64,000 bases of DNA from Sphingomonas naasensis. GTDB lineage: Bacteria; Pseudomonadota; Alphaproteobacteria; Sphingomonadales; Sphingomonadaceae. Where the stretch lies: the NCBI RefSeq assembly GCF_004792695.1, contig NZ_SRXU01000007.1, positions 150,985-214,984 of the forward strand, read 5' to 3'. The position numbers were made by a program, and so were the translations under genes. Below, one piece after another: positions 16,714 to 24,952 of the stretch; position 1 is the first letter of the stretch; the number at the start of each line of letters is the position of its first letter. Below the pieces are notes generated by a model that worked only from the letters and a program-made list of their open reading frames with translations, did not search any database and was not told the origin of the DNA.

Positions 16714-17298
16714 TCAACCCTGCGGGGTGCTGACCCCGGTGGCGTCGACCGAAGCCTTCGCGGCGGCCTTGTTGCTGTTGTAGCGTTCGATCGCCTCGAG
16801 CGTGATGCGACGCGCATCCTCGGCGCCGCCCCAGGTGCCGACGCGCACCCATTTCTTCTTCTCGAGATCCTTATAGTGCGTGAAGAAATGCTCGATCTGC
16901 TCCATCACGATGCTGGGCAGGTCGTCCTTTTCCTCGATGTCCGAATAATAAGGGAAGGTCTTGTCGTCGGGGACGCAGACCAGCTTCTCGTCGCCGCCGG
17001 CCTCGTCCTCGAGGTTGAGCACCGCGATCGGGCGCGCGCGGACGACGCAGCCCGGCACGAAGGGCGAGCGCGCGATCACCAGCGCGTCGAGCGGATCACC
17101 ATCGGGCGAGAGCGTGTGCGGCACGAAGCCGTAATTGGCCGGGTAGCGCATCGGGGTGTGGAGGATGCGGTCGACGAACAGCGCGCCGCTCGCCTTGTCG
17201 AACTCGTATTTCACCGGCTCGCCGCCGGTCGGGACCTCGATGATGACGTTGAGGTTGTTCGGCGGATCATCACCCACCGGAATCAGATCGATACGCAT
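16714..17298 (-). CDS. ppa: Inorganic pyrophosphatase
   Basis: Hydrolyses pyrophosphate from biosynthetic reactions in the cytoplasm. The 194-residue chain has the family I signature DGDPLDALV with three Mg-binding Asp, YPANYGFVPHTLS, and the Lys/Tyr residues in DDKTFPYYSDI and HYKDLEKKKWVRVG. Slightly longer than the E. coli enzyme because of a C-terminal Ala/Lys tail. Follows the M61 peptidase gene with a 35-base gap. Confidence 0.97.
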   Translation of the reverse strand: MRIDLIPVGDDPPNNLNVIIEVPTGGEPVKYEFDKASGALFVDRILHTPMRYPANYGFVPHTLSPDGDPLDALVIARSPFVPGCVVRARPIAVLNLEDEAGGDEKLVCVPDDKTFPYYSDIEEKDDLPSIVMEQIEHFFTHYKDLEKKKWVRVGTWGGAEDARRITLEAIERYNSNKAAAKASVDATGVSTPQG

Positions 17299-17333
17299 TT
17301 CAGACCTTGCTTGGGTTGGCGCCCGGCCCCGTC

Positions 17334-19244
17334 TCAGCGAGGCTCGAGCAGCTTGTCGAGGCCAGCCTCTCCCGTGGCCGTCTTAACGAGGTGCGGATAG
17401 CGAAGCCCGCCATGATAGTCGATGGCGACTTCGCGGTAGCGATCGCCGCTCTTGAGCAGCAGCTTGATCGGCTCCTTGCTGCCCTTCGCCTCCTTGACCG
17501 CCGTCTTCAATCGGTCGCCGGTATAGCCGCGGCCGTTCACCGCGACGATCTCGTCGCCGAGGTCGATGCCCGCGTTGAACGCCGGGCTGTCCCACGCAAC
17601 GGTGCTGATCCCCTTTGAGCCGAGCGTCAGCCCGAGCGAATAGGCGAGGTCGACCGCCGACTTGGGCGTCGCCTTGTTGGGCTCCTCGGTATAGACCAGC
17701 TTGTAGCCGTTGCGCTCGAACCCGCCGAGCGGCGCGCGCTCCGAGACCTTGTTGACGCGCTGGTCGAGCAGCGCCCGCCAGTCATAGGGCTGGATCGCAT
17801 TGAGCGTGCGGACGACGTCGTCGAAAGTGTAGGTCACTTCGCCATAATCGCCGTCGCGGCCCTGGAAGAAGGCGCGGGCGAAATCGTCGATCGACCTGGT
17901 GCCCTTCGACTGCTCGCGCAGGATCGAATCGACTTCCATCCAGATCAGCAGGCCTTCGTTGTAATAATCCTCCGAGCGCTGCCAGCTCACCCAGCCCTTG
18001 GGCTGGCGCGCGGTGATCACCGGATCGTTGGTGGTATCGCCCATCGGCCGCCACTCGCGCGCCTTGCGATTGTCGAGGCTGGCCATGATCGCCGCATAGG
18101 ATTCGAGCGTGTCGGGCTTGCTCACCAGCCCCGAGCGCGTCTGGAAGACATAGCCCCAGAACTGCGTCTGGCCCTCATAGACCCAGAGCAGCGAGCCGCG
18201 CGTCGGGGTGCGGTAATCGGGTGCCCAGAGATCGGCGCCGCGGCGATATTTGCCGTCCCAGCTATGCGTGTATTCATGCGGCAGCAGATCGCGGTCGCCC
18301 GCACCATCGGCCCATTTGGTGAAATAGCCCGGCGACACGCCGTTCTCCGAGCTGCGGTGATGCTCGAGCCCGATCCCGCCCAGCTCGTCGCTGATCGAAA
18401 GCAGGAAGTGGTAGTTGTCATATTGCTGCGAGCCCATCGTCTTGACCGCCTGCTCGACGAGCCGCTTGTGCGTGTCGATCTGCTCGGGCTTGGCCTCGAG
18501 CTCCTCCGGGCTGTCGGCGAACACGTCGAGCGTCACGCGCGGGCTGAGCGCGAACGGACGGTAGTAGCGGCCGGCGAGCACCGGCGAGTCGACCAGCACT
18601 TCGTAATTGGTCTTTTCGTAGCTGTAGGTCGAACCGGTCGCCCTGGACGGGAGGCCCGATGCCGCCGACCAGCCCTCGGGATACTTCACTTTGGCCTGCA
18701 CCGGGATGCGGCGGACGAAATAGCCGGCCGGGTAGAGGCTCATCGAATTGAACTGCAGGCTCATCATCGCCGGCGTCATCACGATGCGGCCCTGGTTGGG
18801 AACCGTCGCCGAGGCGAACTGGAATTCGAGGTCGAGTTTCTTCGCGCCCGCCGGCACGTCGATATGGAAGGCGAAGACGTCGACCGGGTCGCGCTTCCAC
18901 GCCACCGGCTTGCCATTGGCGCTGATCTGCAGGCCGGTCAGCTTCTCGATCTCGCCGCGCGGGCCGTGCTTGCCCTGCAGCCACTTCGGATAGAGCAGCA
19001 CCATATGGCCGCTCTTCACCACCGGGATGGTCTGCTTCACCCGGAAGATGCCGCGCTGGGTGTCGGTCGCGTCGATGTCGAGCAGCATCGTGCCGGGATA
19101 GGCGATGTCGCGCGCCTCGGGGATCGTGTCGACATGGGGCGCCGGCTGCGGCGCGGAGTTCTGCGCAAGGGCGGGAGCGGTGGAAGCGGTGGCGAGGAGC
19201 AAGGCGGCGTAGGACAGCGCACGGAGCATGTAGGGCGACCTCAT
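17334..19244 (-). CDS. M61 family metallopeptidase with PDZ domain
   Basis: A 636-residue exported glycyl-aminopeptidase-type enzyme. A signal peptide ends at ALAQ; an N-terminal beta domain spans about 40-220; the zinc site HEYTHSWDGKYRR lies near residue 318; YYNEGLLIWMEVDSILREQ is the following conserved helix; a PDZ domain (GISTVAWDSPAFNAGIDLGD) closes the protein. An in-frame ATG five codons in (19229) has GAGG upstream and may be the true start. Located in the periplasm. Upstream of ppa on the same strand. Confidence 0.93.
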   Translation of the reverse strand: MRSPYMLRALSYAALLLATASTAPALAQNSAPQPAPHVDTIPEARDIAYPGTMLLDIDATDTQRGIFRVKQTIPVVKSGHMVLLYPKWLQGKHGPRGEIEKLTGLQISANGKPVAWKRDPVDVFAFHIDVPAGAKKLDLEFQFASATVPNQGRIVMTPAMMSLQFNSMSLYPAGYFVRRIPVQAKVKYPEGWSAASGLPSRATGSTYSYEKTNYEVLVDSPVLAGRYYRPFALSPRVTLDVFADSPEELEAKPEQIDTHKRLVEQAVKTMGSQQYDNYHFLLSISDELGGIGLEHHRSSENGVSPGYFTKWADGAGDRDLLPHEYTHSWDGKYRRGADLWAPDYRTPTRGSLLWVYEGQTQFWGYVFQTRSGLVSKPDTLESYAAIMASLDNRKAREWRPMGDTTNDPVITARQPKGWVSWQRSEDYYNEGLLIWMEVDSILREQSKGTRSIDDFARAFFQGRDGDYGEVTYTFDDVVRTLNAIQPYDWRALLDQRVNKVSERAPLGGFERNGYKLVYTEEPNKATPKSAVDLAYSLGLTLGSKGISTVAWDSPAFNAGIDLGDEIVAVNGRGYTGDRLKTAVKEAKGSKEPIKLLLKSGDRYREVAIDYHGGLRYPHLVKTATGEAGLDKLLEPR

Positions 19245-19355
19245 CGGAGGAAGGGGATGGCGGCTCTTAGGCCTTTGGATTGCCGACGGTAAAGAGGCGC
19301 TCGCGCGCCGCGTCCTTCACGGCTCGCTAACCATTGCGGGCTAGATGTTTCGGCC

Positions 19356-20687
19356 ATGTATCACGACCCCGCATTGGCCCGCGCCAAGGCCGATCCGCGT
19401 CCGCGCTCGGCGGTGAGCAGCGGCGTCGGGCTCGCCGGGCTGGCGGGGATGACCGGCTGGGTCGTCGTCGCGCACTGGTTCGGGATGAACGGGCCCTATG
19501 CCGCGCTGGTCAACGTCGCCGCCTGCGCGCTGCCGATGGTGCTCTGGTCACTCCTGGTCGACAAGGTCCACCGCAATCCCACCACCGGGATCGATTGGTC
19601 GCGCGCGCGGCCATGGCGCGAGACGCTCGATGTCTCGATCACCAAGCTCACCGGGCTGTGGCTCACCTGGGGCGCGATCGCCGCGATCTATGTGCTGAGC
19701 CGGGTGTGGAGCGAGACGCGCTACGCCAATTATCCCTTCGCGATGTCGTGCTTCCTCGCCGCGGCGCCGGTGCTGTTCGTGCTGTCGGTGCCCTATGTCC
19801 TCTGGCTCGACCGGCGGCTGACGGAGCCGCGCGACGGCGCCTGGTCGCTCGGCGCGTGGGCGATGGGCGCCGAGGGCTGGAACGCCGAGGCCATCTTCAA
19901 CCATCTGCGCAGCTGGGCGGTGAAGGCGTTCTTCCTCGCCTTCATGGTCGCGATCGTGCCGCCGGGCTTCGCCGAGTTCGTCTCGATCGATCCGCGCGCG
20001 GTGCTGCGCAATCCGGTCGACCTCGCGATGTACTGCGTCACCTTCATGTTCGTGATCGACGTCGCCTTCGCCACCGCGGGCTATATCCTCACCTTCCGTC
20101 CGCTCGATTCGCACATCCGCACCGCCAATCCCTATGCGGCGGGCTGGACCGCGGCGCTGATCTGCTACCCGCCCTTCCTGCTGATGGGGGAGGGTGGTCC
20201 GCTCGACTATCACGAGGGCAGCGCCGACTGGTCGTACTGGCTCGGAAACTATCCCTGGGTGCTGCCGGTGCTCGGCGCGGTGCTGGTTGCGCTGACCGCG
20301 ATCTATGCCTGGGCGACGATCGCGTTCGGGCTGCGCTTCTCCAATCTCACCCATCGCGGCATCCTGACCCACGGCCCCTATGCCTGGAGCCGTCACCCTG
20401 CCTATCTGTCGAAGAACCTCTTCTGGTGGCTCTCGACCATGCCGTTCCTCGCCACCACCGGCTGGCACGACGCTGTCCGCAACGCCGCGGTGATGGCCTG
20501 CGTCAGCGGCGTCTACTACTGGCGCGCGCGCACCGAGGAGCGCCATCTCGGCAGCGATCCGGCCTATCAGGAATATTCGGCGTGGATGGCGCGCAACGCG
20601 CCGGTTCCGCGGCTGTTTGCGCGGCTAAAATCCTCCGTCACCCCGGCCGCAGTGCCGGGGTCCACCGGGAGGACGGCGAGCAGCTAG
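19356..20687 (+). CDS. Isoprenylcysteine methyltransferase-like membrane protein
   Basis: A 443-residue protein with roughly ten helices. The C-terminal region has the ICMT/PEMT pattern: LTHRGILTHGPYAWSRHPAY, then EERHLGSDPAYQEYSAWM. This domain binds SAM and methylates lipid-soluble or membrane substrates. The N-terminal helices have no recognised family. The last 17 codons run through a dispersed palindromic repeat (from 20636), so the tail SVTPAAVPGSTGRTASS is repeat-derived and the ancestral stop has been lost. Divergent from the M61 gene. Confidence 0.8.
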   Translation: MYHDPALARAKADPRPRSAVSSGVGLAGLAGMTGWVVVAHWFGMNGPYAALVNVAACALPMVLWSLLVDKVHRNPTTGIDWSRARPWRETLDVSITKLTGLWLTWGAIAAIYVLSRVWSETRYANYPFAMSCFLAAAPVLFVLSVPYVLWLDRRLTEPRDGAWSLGAWAMGAEGWNAEAIFNHLRSWAVKAFFLAFMVAIVPPGFAEFVSIDPRAVLRNPVDLAMYCVTFMFVIDVAFATAGYILTFRPLDSHIRTANPYAAGWTAALICYPPFLLMGEGGPLDYHEGSADWSYWLGNYPWVLPVLGAVLVALTAIYAWATIAFGLRFSNLTHRGILTHGPYAWSRHPAYLSKNLFWWLSTMPFLATTGWHDAVRNAAVMACVSGVYYWRARTEERHLGSDPAYQEYSAWMARNAPVPRLFARLKSSVTPAAVPGSTGRTASS

Positions 20688-20744
20688 AGCCGCTTGCCTT
20701 TCGATATAGACTTAGTGGATCCCGGCACTTCGGCCGCGATGACG
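20636..20744. repeat. CGTCACCCCGGCCG-type palindromic repeat, copy 1
   Basis: CGTCACCCCGGCCGCAGTGC (20636 on) with GGGGTCCACC faces an inverted copy ending GGCCGCGATGACG at 20744. The same unit recurs almost unchanged at 22972-23081 and its half-modules at 661, 27095 and 43763. Here it overlaps the end of a gene. Confidence 0.9.
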
Positions 20745-20770
20745 AAATCCAGGTTGGCGTGAACGCGAGG

Positions 20771-22144
20771 CTAGAACTTCGCCTCTTCGTACACCCGGCT
20801 GATATCGCCGCCCCAATCGCCGTTGAACCGGTCGAGCAGGATTTGCGCGGGCACCCGGCCGGTGCGGACGATCTCGCGCAGCGGATCGAGGAAGCCGCTC
20901 TCATTGTCGCCCGAGGCGTTGAGCCGGCCGCGGGCGTTGAGCCCCGACGCGGCGATGTCGAGCACTTCGCCGGCGATGTCCTTGAGCTTGCCGCCGCCGG
21001 GGATCGGCGCGTCGAGCGCCAGCTTCGGCACCGCGCTCCGCAGCGCCTCGCGCTCCTCCATCGACCAGCCCTTGACCAGCTCCCACGCCGCGTCGAGCGC
21101 GGCATCGTCGTAGAGCAGCCCGACCCAGAAGGCCGGCAGCGCGCAGATCCGGCCCCAGCGCCCGCCATCGGCGCCGCGCATCTCGAGAAACTGCTTCATC
21201 CGCACTTCGGGGAAGGCGGTCGACAAGTGGTCCGCCCAATCGTCGATCGTCGGCTTGTGGCCGGGATAGGCGGGCAGCTTTCCTTCGAGAAAGTCGCGGA
21301 AGCTCTGCCCGGCGGCGTCGATATATTCGCCGTCGCGATAGACGAAGTACATCGGCACATCGAGCGCATAGTCGGTATAGCGCTCATAGCCGAAGCCGCC
21401 TTCGAAGACGAAGGGCAGCATGCCGGTGCGCGCGGGATCGGTGTCCGACCAGATATGGCTGCGGAAGCTGAGAAAGCCGTTGGGCTTGCCCTCGGTGAAG
21501 GGCGAGTTGGCGAACAGTGCGGTCGCCAGCGGCTGGAGCGCCAGCCCGACGCGGAACTTCTTCGCCATGTCGGCTTCGCTGGCATAATCGAGATTGACCT
21601 GGATCGTGCAGGTCCGCAGCATCATGTCGAGCCCGAGGTTGCCGACGCGCGGCATGTGGCTGAGCATGATCTTGTAGCGGCCCTTGGGCATGATCGGCAG
21701 CTCGGCGCGCGTCTTGTCGTGCCACATGCCGAGCCCGAGAAAGCCAACACCGAGCTGGTCGCCCACCGCCTTGACCTGCTTGAGGTGGCGCCCCGCCTCG
21801 GCGCAGGTCTCGTGGAGATTGTCGAGCGGCGCGCCCGAGAGCTCGAACTGGCCGGCCGGCTCGAGGCTGATCGTGCCGTCGGGGCCCGAGAGCGCGATCA
21901 CCTTGCCGCGCTCCTCGACCGGCTTCCAGCCATAGCTGGTCAGCGCCATCAGGAGGTCGCGGATGCCGCCGGGCTCGTCATAGCTCGGCGCGTGATGGTC
22001 CCTGGTCGAAAAGACGAACTTCTCGTGCTCGGTGCCGATCCGCCAGCGGTCCCTGGGCTTCTCGCCGCGCGCGAAATAGTCGACGAGCTGGGCCCGGTCC
22101 TCGATGACCGCTGCGTTGCTGTTCGAAACGGTCTTCGTGCTCAT
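20771..22144 (-). CDS. gshA: Glutamate-cysteine ligase (plant/proteobacterial type)
   Basis: Joins glutamate and cysteine in the first step of glutathione synthesis. The 457-residue protein opens the conserved core with WRIGTEHEKFVF, and has PDGTISLEPAGQFELSGAPL, the substrate region CTIQVNLDYASEADMAKKFR, and PFVFEGGFGYERYTDYALDVPMYF. This is the GSH1-like class common in alphaproteobacteria. It lies 58 bases downstream of rsmE, likely one transcript. Two glutathione S-transferases elsewhere in the window depend on its product. Confidence 0.96.
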   Translation of the reverse strand: MSTKTVSNSNAAVIEDRAQLVDYFARGEKPRDRWRIGTEHEKFVFSTRDHHAPSYDEPGGIRDLLMALTSYGWKPVEERGKVIALSGPDGTISLEPAGQFELSGAPLDNLHETCAEAGRHLKQVKAVGDQLGVGFLGLGMWHDKTRAELPIMPKGRYKIMLSHMPRVGNLGLDMMLRTCTIQVNLDYASEADMAKKFRVGLALQPLATALFANSPFTEGKPNGFLSFRSHIWSDTDPARTGMLPFVFEGGFGYERYTDYALDVPMYFVYRDGEYIDAAGQSFRDFLEGKLPAYPGHKPTIDDWADHLSTAFPEVRMKQFLEMRGADGGRWGRICALPAFWVGLLYDDAALDAAWELVKGWSMEEREALRSAVPKLALDAPIPGGGKLKDIAGEVLDIAASGLNARGRLNASGDNESGFLDPLREIVRTGRVPAQILLDRFNGDWGGDISRVYEEAKF

Positions 22145-22202
22145 CCGCGGGCCTTTAGCTGCGCGCGATGACCCGCGCCAGTGGCAATTTCATACCGTTC
22201 GG

Positions 22203-22943
22203 TCACCAATCGCCAACCGCGCCCATCCAAAGACTTACGGCCGCCGCAGCGGCGGTTTCGGCGCGCAGGATGCGCGGGCCGAGCGCGATGCCGACGGCCT
22301 GCGGATGCGCGCGGATCGCGTCGCGTTCCTCCGGGTCGAACCCGCCCTCGGGGCCGATCAGGATCGCGGCGGGGCCCGGCCGCGCGCGCATCGCCTCCAG
22401 CGCGGGAAGTCCGCCGGTCTCGTCGGCGAAGAACAGCGCCCGCTCCGCCGGCCAGTCGCGCAGCAGCGCGAGGAGCTTGACCGGCTCGACCAGCTCGGGA
22501 AGCGCAGTGCGCCCGCATTGCTCGGCGGCCTCGATCATGTGGCTGCGCAGCCGCTCGAGGTTGAGCTTGTCGACCACCGCGCGGCGGGTGAGCACCGGCG
22601 CCACCCGCTCGACGCCCAGCTCGCACGCCTTCTCGACCACCCAGTCGATCCGGCCCTTCTTGATCGGTGCGGCGCATAGCCACAGATCGGGCACCGCCTC
22701 GCGCTCGCGCAGCTTGCCCGAGACGTCGAGGACGAGGTCGCGCTTGCCGATCGCCTGCGCGACGCCGAGCCATTCGCCGGTGACGTCGTCGAACAGCTTG
22801 ACCGGATCGCCGGCCTTCATCCGCATCACCTGGATCAGATAATGCGCCGGCGCCCCGTCGATGCGCAGCGGCCCGGGGGCGAGGGGGGTCTCGACGAACA
22901 GGCGCGGGGTGGATTGCGGCGGCCAGGCGGGGGTTGCGGGCAT
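22203..22943 (-). CDS. rsmE: 16S rRNA m3U1498 methyltransferase
   Basis: A SPOUT-class methyltransferase of 246 residues. The N-terminal PUA-like domain starts TPRLFVETPLAPG and HYLIQVMRMKAGDPV; the C-terminal knot has IKKGRIDWVVEKACELGV, LIGPEGGFDPEERDAI and the SAM loop ALGPRILRAETAAAAAVSLW. Methylates U1498 in the small ribosomal subunit. Upstream of gshA on the same strand. Confidence 0.96.
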   Translation of the reverse strand: MPATPAWPPQSTPRLFVETPLAPGPLRIDGAPAHYLIQVMRMKAGDPVKLFDDVTGEWLGVAQAIGKRDLVLDVSGKLREREAVPDLWLCAAPIKKGRIDWVVEKACELGVERVAPVLTRRAVVDKLNLERLRSHMIEAAEQCGRTALPELVEPVKLLALLRDWPAERALFFADETGGLPALEAMRARPGPAAILIGPEGGFDPEERDAIRAHPQAVGIALGPRILRAETAAAAAVSLWMGAVGDW

Positions 22944-22971
22944 GCCGTTCCCTAACGTGCGCCACCTCTTC

Positions 22972-23081
22972 CGTCACCCCGGCCGAAGTGCCGGGGTCCA
23001 CCGAAAGGCAAGAGGATGGGCAAGCGGCGAGAGGGATCCGCCGGCGGCAGGGTGGACCCCGGCGCTTCGGCCGGGGTGACG
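22972..23081. repeat. CGTCACCCCGGCCG-type palindromic repeat, copy 2
   Basis: A 31-base arm starting CGTCACCCCGGCCGAAGTGC at 22972 faces an almost perfect inverted arm at 23051-23081. The interior (about 48 bases) is variable. The EF-hand gene's stop codon lies two bases outside it. It closely matches the repeat at 20636. Confidence 0.92.
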
Positions 23082-23082
23082 A

Positions 23083-23868
23083 TCAAGGAATATCCTGCCG
23101 CGCGCCTTTATCGCCACGCGGCGGCCGGCCGCCAAAGCCGCGCAGCTTGGGCAGCTCGCTCTTCTCGAGTCTGCCGTCGTGGTTGGCGTCGAGCATCGCG
23201 AAGCGCGCCGATGCCGCCTTGGCGAACTCGGCGGGATCGACGCCGCGGTTGAGGTTGCGATCGGCGACGGTCACCGGCTCGGGATAGTCGAGATAGCCGA
23301 AGCGCGCCGCGCCCTGCTTCATGCCGAGGCTGCGATCCGCCCCGCCGCGCGGACCGTCGCCATCGCCGCCGGCCCCGCGCGGACCGTCACCGCCCGGGCC
23401 GCCACCGCCGCCCGGCGGACCGCCGCGACGCCCGCCAGGACCGCGGCCGCGCCCGCCGCCGCCACCGCCCGGTCCGCCGCCGAAGCCGCTGGTGCGGATC
23501 TCGGGCGCGAGCACGGTCTCGTAGCGTTCGATATCGTCGGGATCGATCTCGCCGTCCTTGCGCTGGTCGAGCGCCGCGAAGAAGCGCGCGGCATCGGCGA
23601 GCATTTCCTCCTCGCTCAGCTTGCCGTCGTGATCGGTGTCGGCGCCGTCGAACCAGGCGTCGTGCGGCGCGGGGCCGTCGGGCGTGCCGCGAAACGGCTC
23701 GCCCATCGGGCTGATGAACAAGGGGCCGCGCGGACGCACGCCGATCCCCGGCGGCGGGCCGTCGGGCCGCCAGTCGCCCGGCGGGGCGGCTTCCGGCGGG
23801 CCGTCCTGCGCCATCGCGCTGCCGGTTCCGGCCAGCAGGATCAGACTCCCCAACAAGATTGCACGCAC
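23083..23868 (-). CDS. Secreted EF-hand calcium-binding protein
   Basis: A 261-residue protein from GTG 23868, chosen because GGGAGG lies 6 bases upstream and a signal peptide ending SAMAQ follows directly. Four EF-hand-like loops are visible: DTDHDGKLSEEE, DQRKDGEIDPDD, the degenerate DRNLNRGVDPAE and DANHDGRLEKSE. Between pairs two and three lies a long Gly/Arg/Pro/Asp-rich stretch (about residues 140-190), probably disordered. Similar secreted calmodulin-like proteins are common in sphingomonads; role unknown. Divergent from ubiA. Confidence 0.85.
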   Translation of the reverse strand: MRAILLGSLILLAGTGSAMAQDGPPEAAPPGDWRPDGPPPGIGVRPRGPLFISPMGEPFRGTPDGPAPHDAWFDGADTDHDGKLSEEEMLADAARFFAALDQRKDGEIDPDDIERYETVLAPEIRTSGFGGGPGGGGGGRGRGPGGRRGGPPGGGGGPGGDGPRGAGGDGDGPRGGADRSLGMKQGAARFGYLDYPEPVTVADRNLNRGVDPAEFAKAASARFAMLDANHDGRLEKSELPKLRGFGGRPPRGDKGARQDIP

Positions 23869-23986
23869 GCTTCGCCTCCCGCGATTGAACCCGGCAAGCG
23901 CCCTGCAGGCGATTTGTCGCCGGAATATGCCGCAATGTTGCAATCGCCGGCTTGATCTTTGCCCGGCCAGCACGAAGGACGGTGCG

Positions 23987-24907
23987 ATGGCCGCCGCACC
24001 CGAAATCGTCCCCGACACCGAGCATCGCGGATTGGTCGGATTGCTGCCTCCGACGCTGCGCGCCTATGCGCTGCTCGCGCGCTTCGATCGGCCGATCGGC
24101 TGGTGGCTGCTGTTCTGGCCGGGCGCGTGGTCGATCGCGCTCGCCGGCAAGGCCGTCGAATGGTGGGACATGCTCCTGTGGTTTCTGCTCGGCAGCATCG
24201 CGATGCGCGGCGCGGGCTGCGTCTATAACGACATCGTCGATCGCGATCTCGATCGCCAGGTCGCGCGCACCGCCAGCCGCCCGCTCGCCAGCGGCGCGGT
24301 GTCGCTCAAGGCGGCATGGGCGTGGCTGGTGTCGCTCTGCCTGATCGGCCTCGTCGTGCTGCTCCAGCTCAGCCTGATCGGCGCCATCGTCGCGCTCGCC
24401 AGCCTCGCGCTGGTCGCCGCCTATCCGTTCATGAAGCGGATCACCTGGTGGCCGCAGGCGTGGCTCGGGCTCGTCTTCTCCTGGGCGGCGCTGGTCGGCT
24501 GGGCGCAGTTCGGGCTCAAGCCCTGGGGCTGGCATCCGGGGCTGCTCCTCTATGCCGGCTGCATCTTCTGGGTGATCGGCTACGACACGATCTACGCGCT
24601 GCAGGATGTCGAGGACGACGCGCTGGTCGGGGTGCGCTCCTCGGCGCGCCGGCTCGGCGGCCATGTCCGCGCCGGTGTCGCGGGCTTCTATGCGCTCGCC
24701 CTGGCGCTGTGGGGGGCGGCGCTCTGGCAGCTCCGCCCCGATCCGGTCGCGCTCGCGACGCTGCTGCCGATGGCGCTGCACCTGTTCTGGCAGCTGGCCA
24801 CGCTCGTGCCCGCCGACGGCGCCAATGCGCTCCATCGCTTCCGCTCGAACCGCAATGCCGGGCTGCTGATGTTCGCGGCCTGCTTCGTGGTCGGCCAGAC
24901 AGTTTGA
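23987..24907 (+). CDS. ubiA: 4-hydroxybenzoate polyprenyltransferase
   Basis: Attaches the polyprenyl chain to 4-hydroxybenzoate in ubiquinone synthesis. The 306-residue membrane protein has both Asp-rich Mg-diphosphate motifs: NDIVDRDLDRQVARTASRP and the second YDTIYALQDVEDD. Eight or nine helices. Start at 23987 is the ATG after GAAGGAC. A 45-base gap separates it from pmbA. Confidence 0.96.
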   Translation: MAAAPEIVPDTEHRGLVGLLPPTLRAYALLARFDRPIGWWLLFWPGAWSIALAGKAVEWWDMLLWFLLGSIAMRGAGCVYNDIVDRDLDRQVARTASRPLASGAVSLKAAWAWLVSLCLIGLVVLLQLSLIGAIVALASLALVAAYPFMKRITWWPQAWLGLVFSWAALVGWAQFGLKPWGWHPGLLLYAGCIFWVIGYDTIYALQDVEDDALVGVRSSARRLGGHVRAGVAGFYALALALWGAALWQLRPDPVALATLLPMALHLFWQLATLVPADGANALHRFRSNRNAGLLMFAACFVVGQTV

Positions 24908-24952
24908 CCCCGCCGCTTTGACGTCGGGGGCGCGGCTCCCTAAGTCGCTGCG

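Noticed and set aside
19334..22171. 945-codon open frame on the plus strand
   Set aside because: It lies in another frame of the ICMT-like gene and antisense to gshA; the translation is low-complexity Arg/Ala/Gly without motifs.
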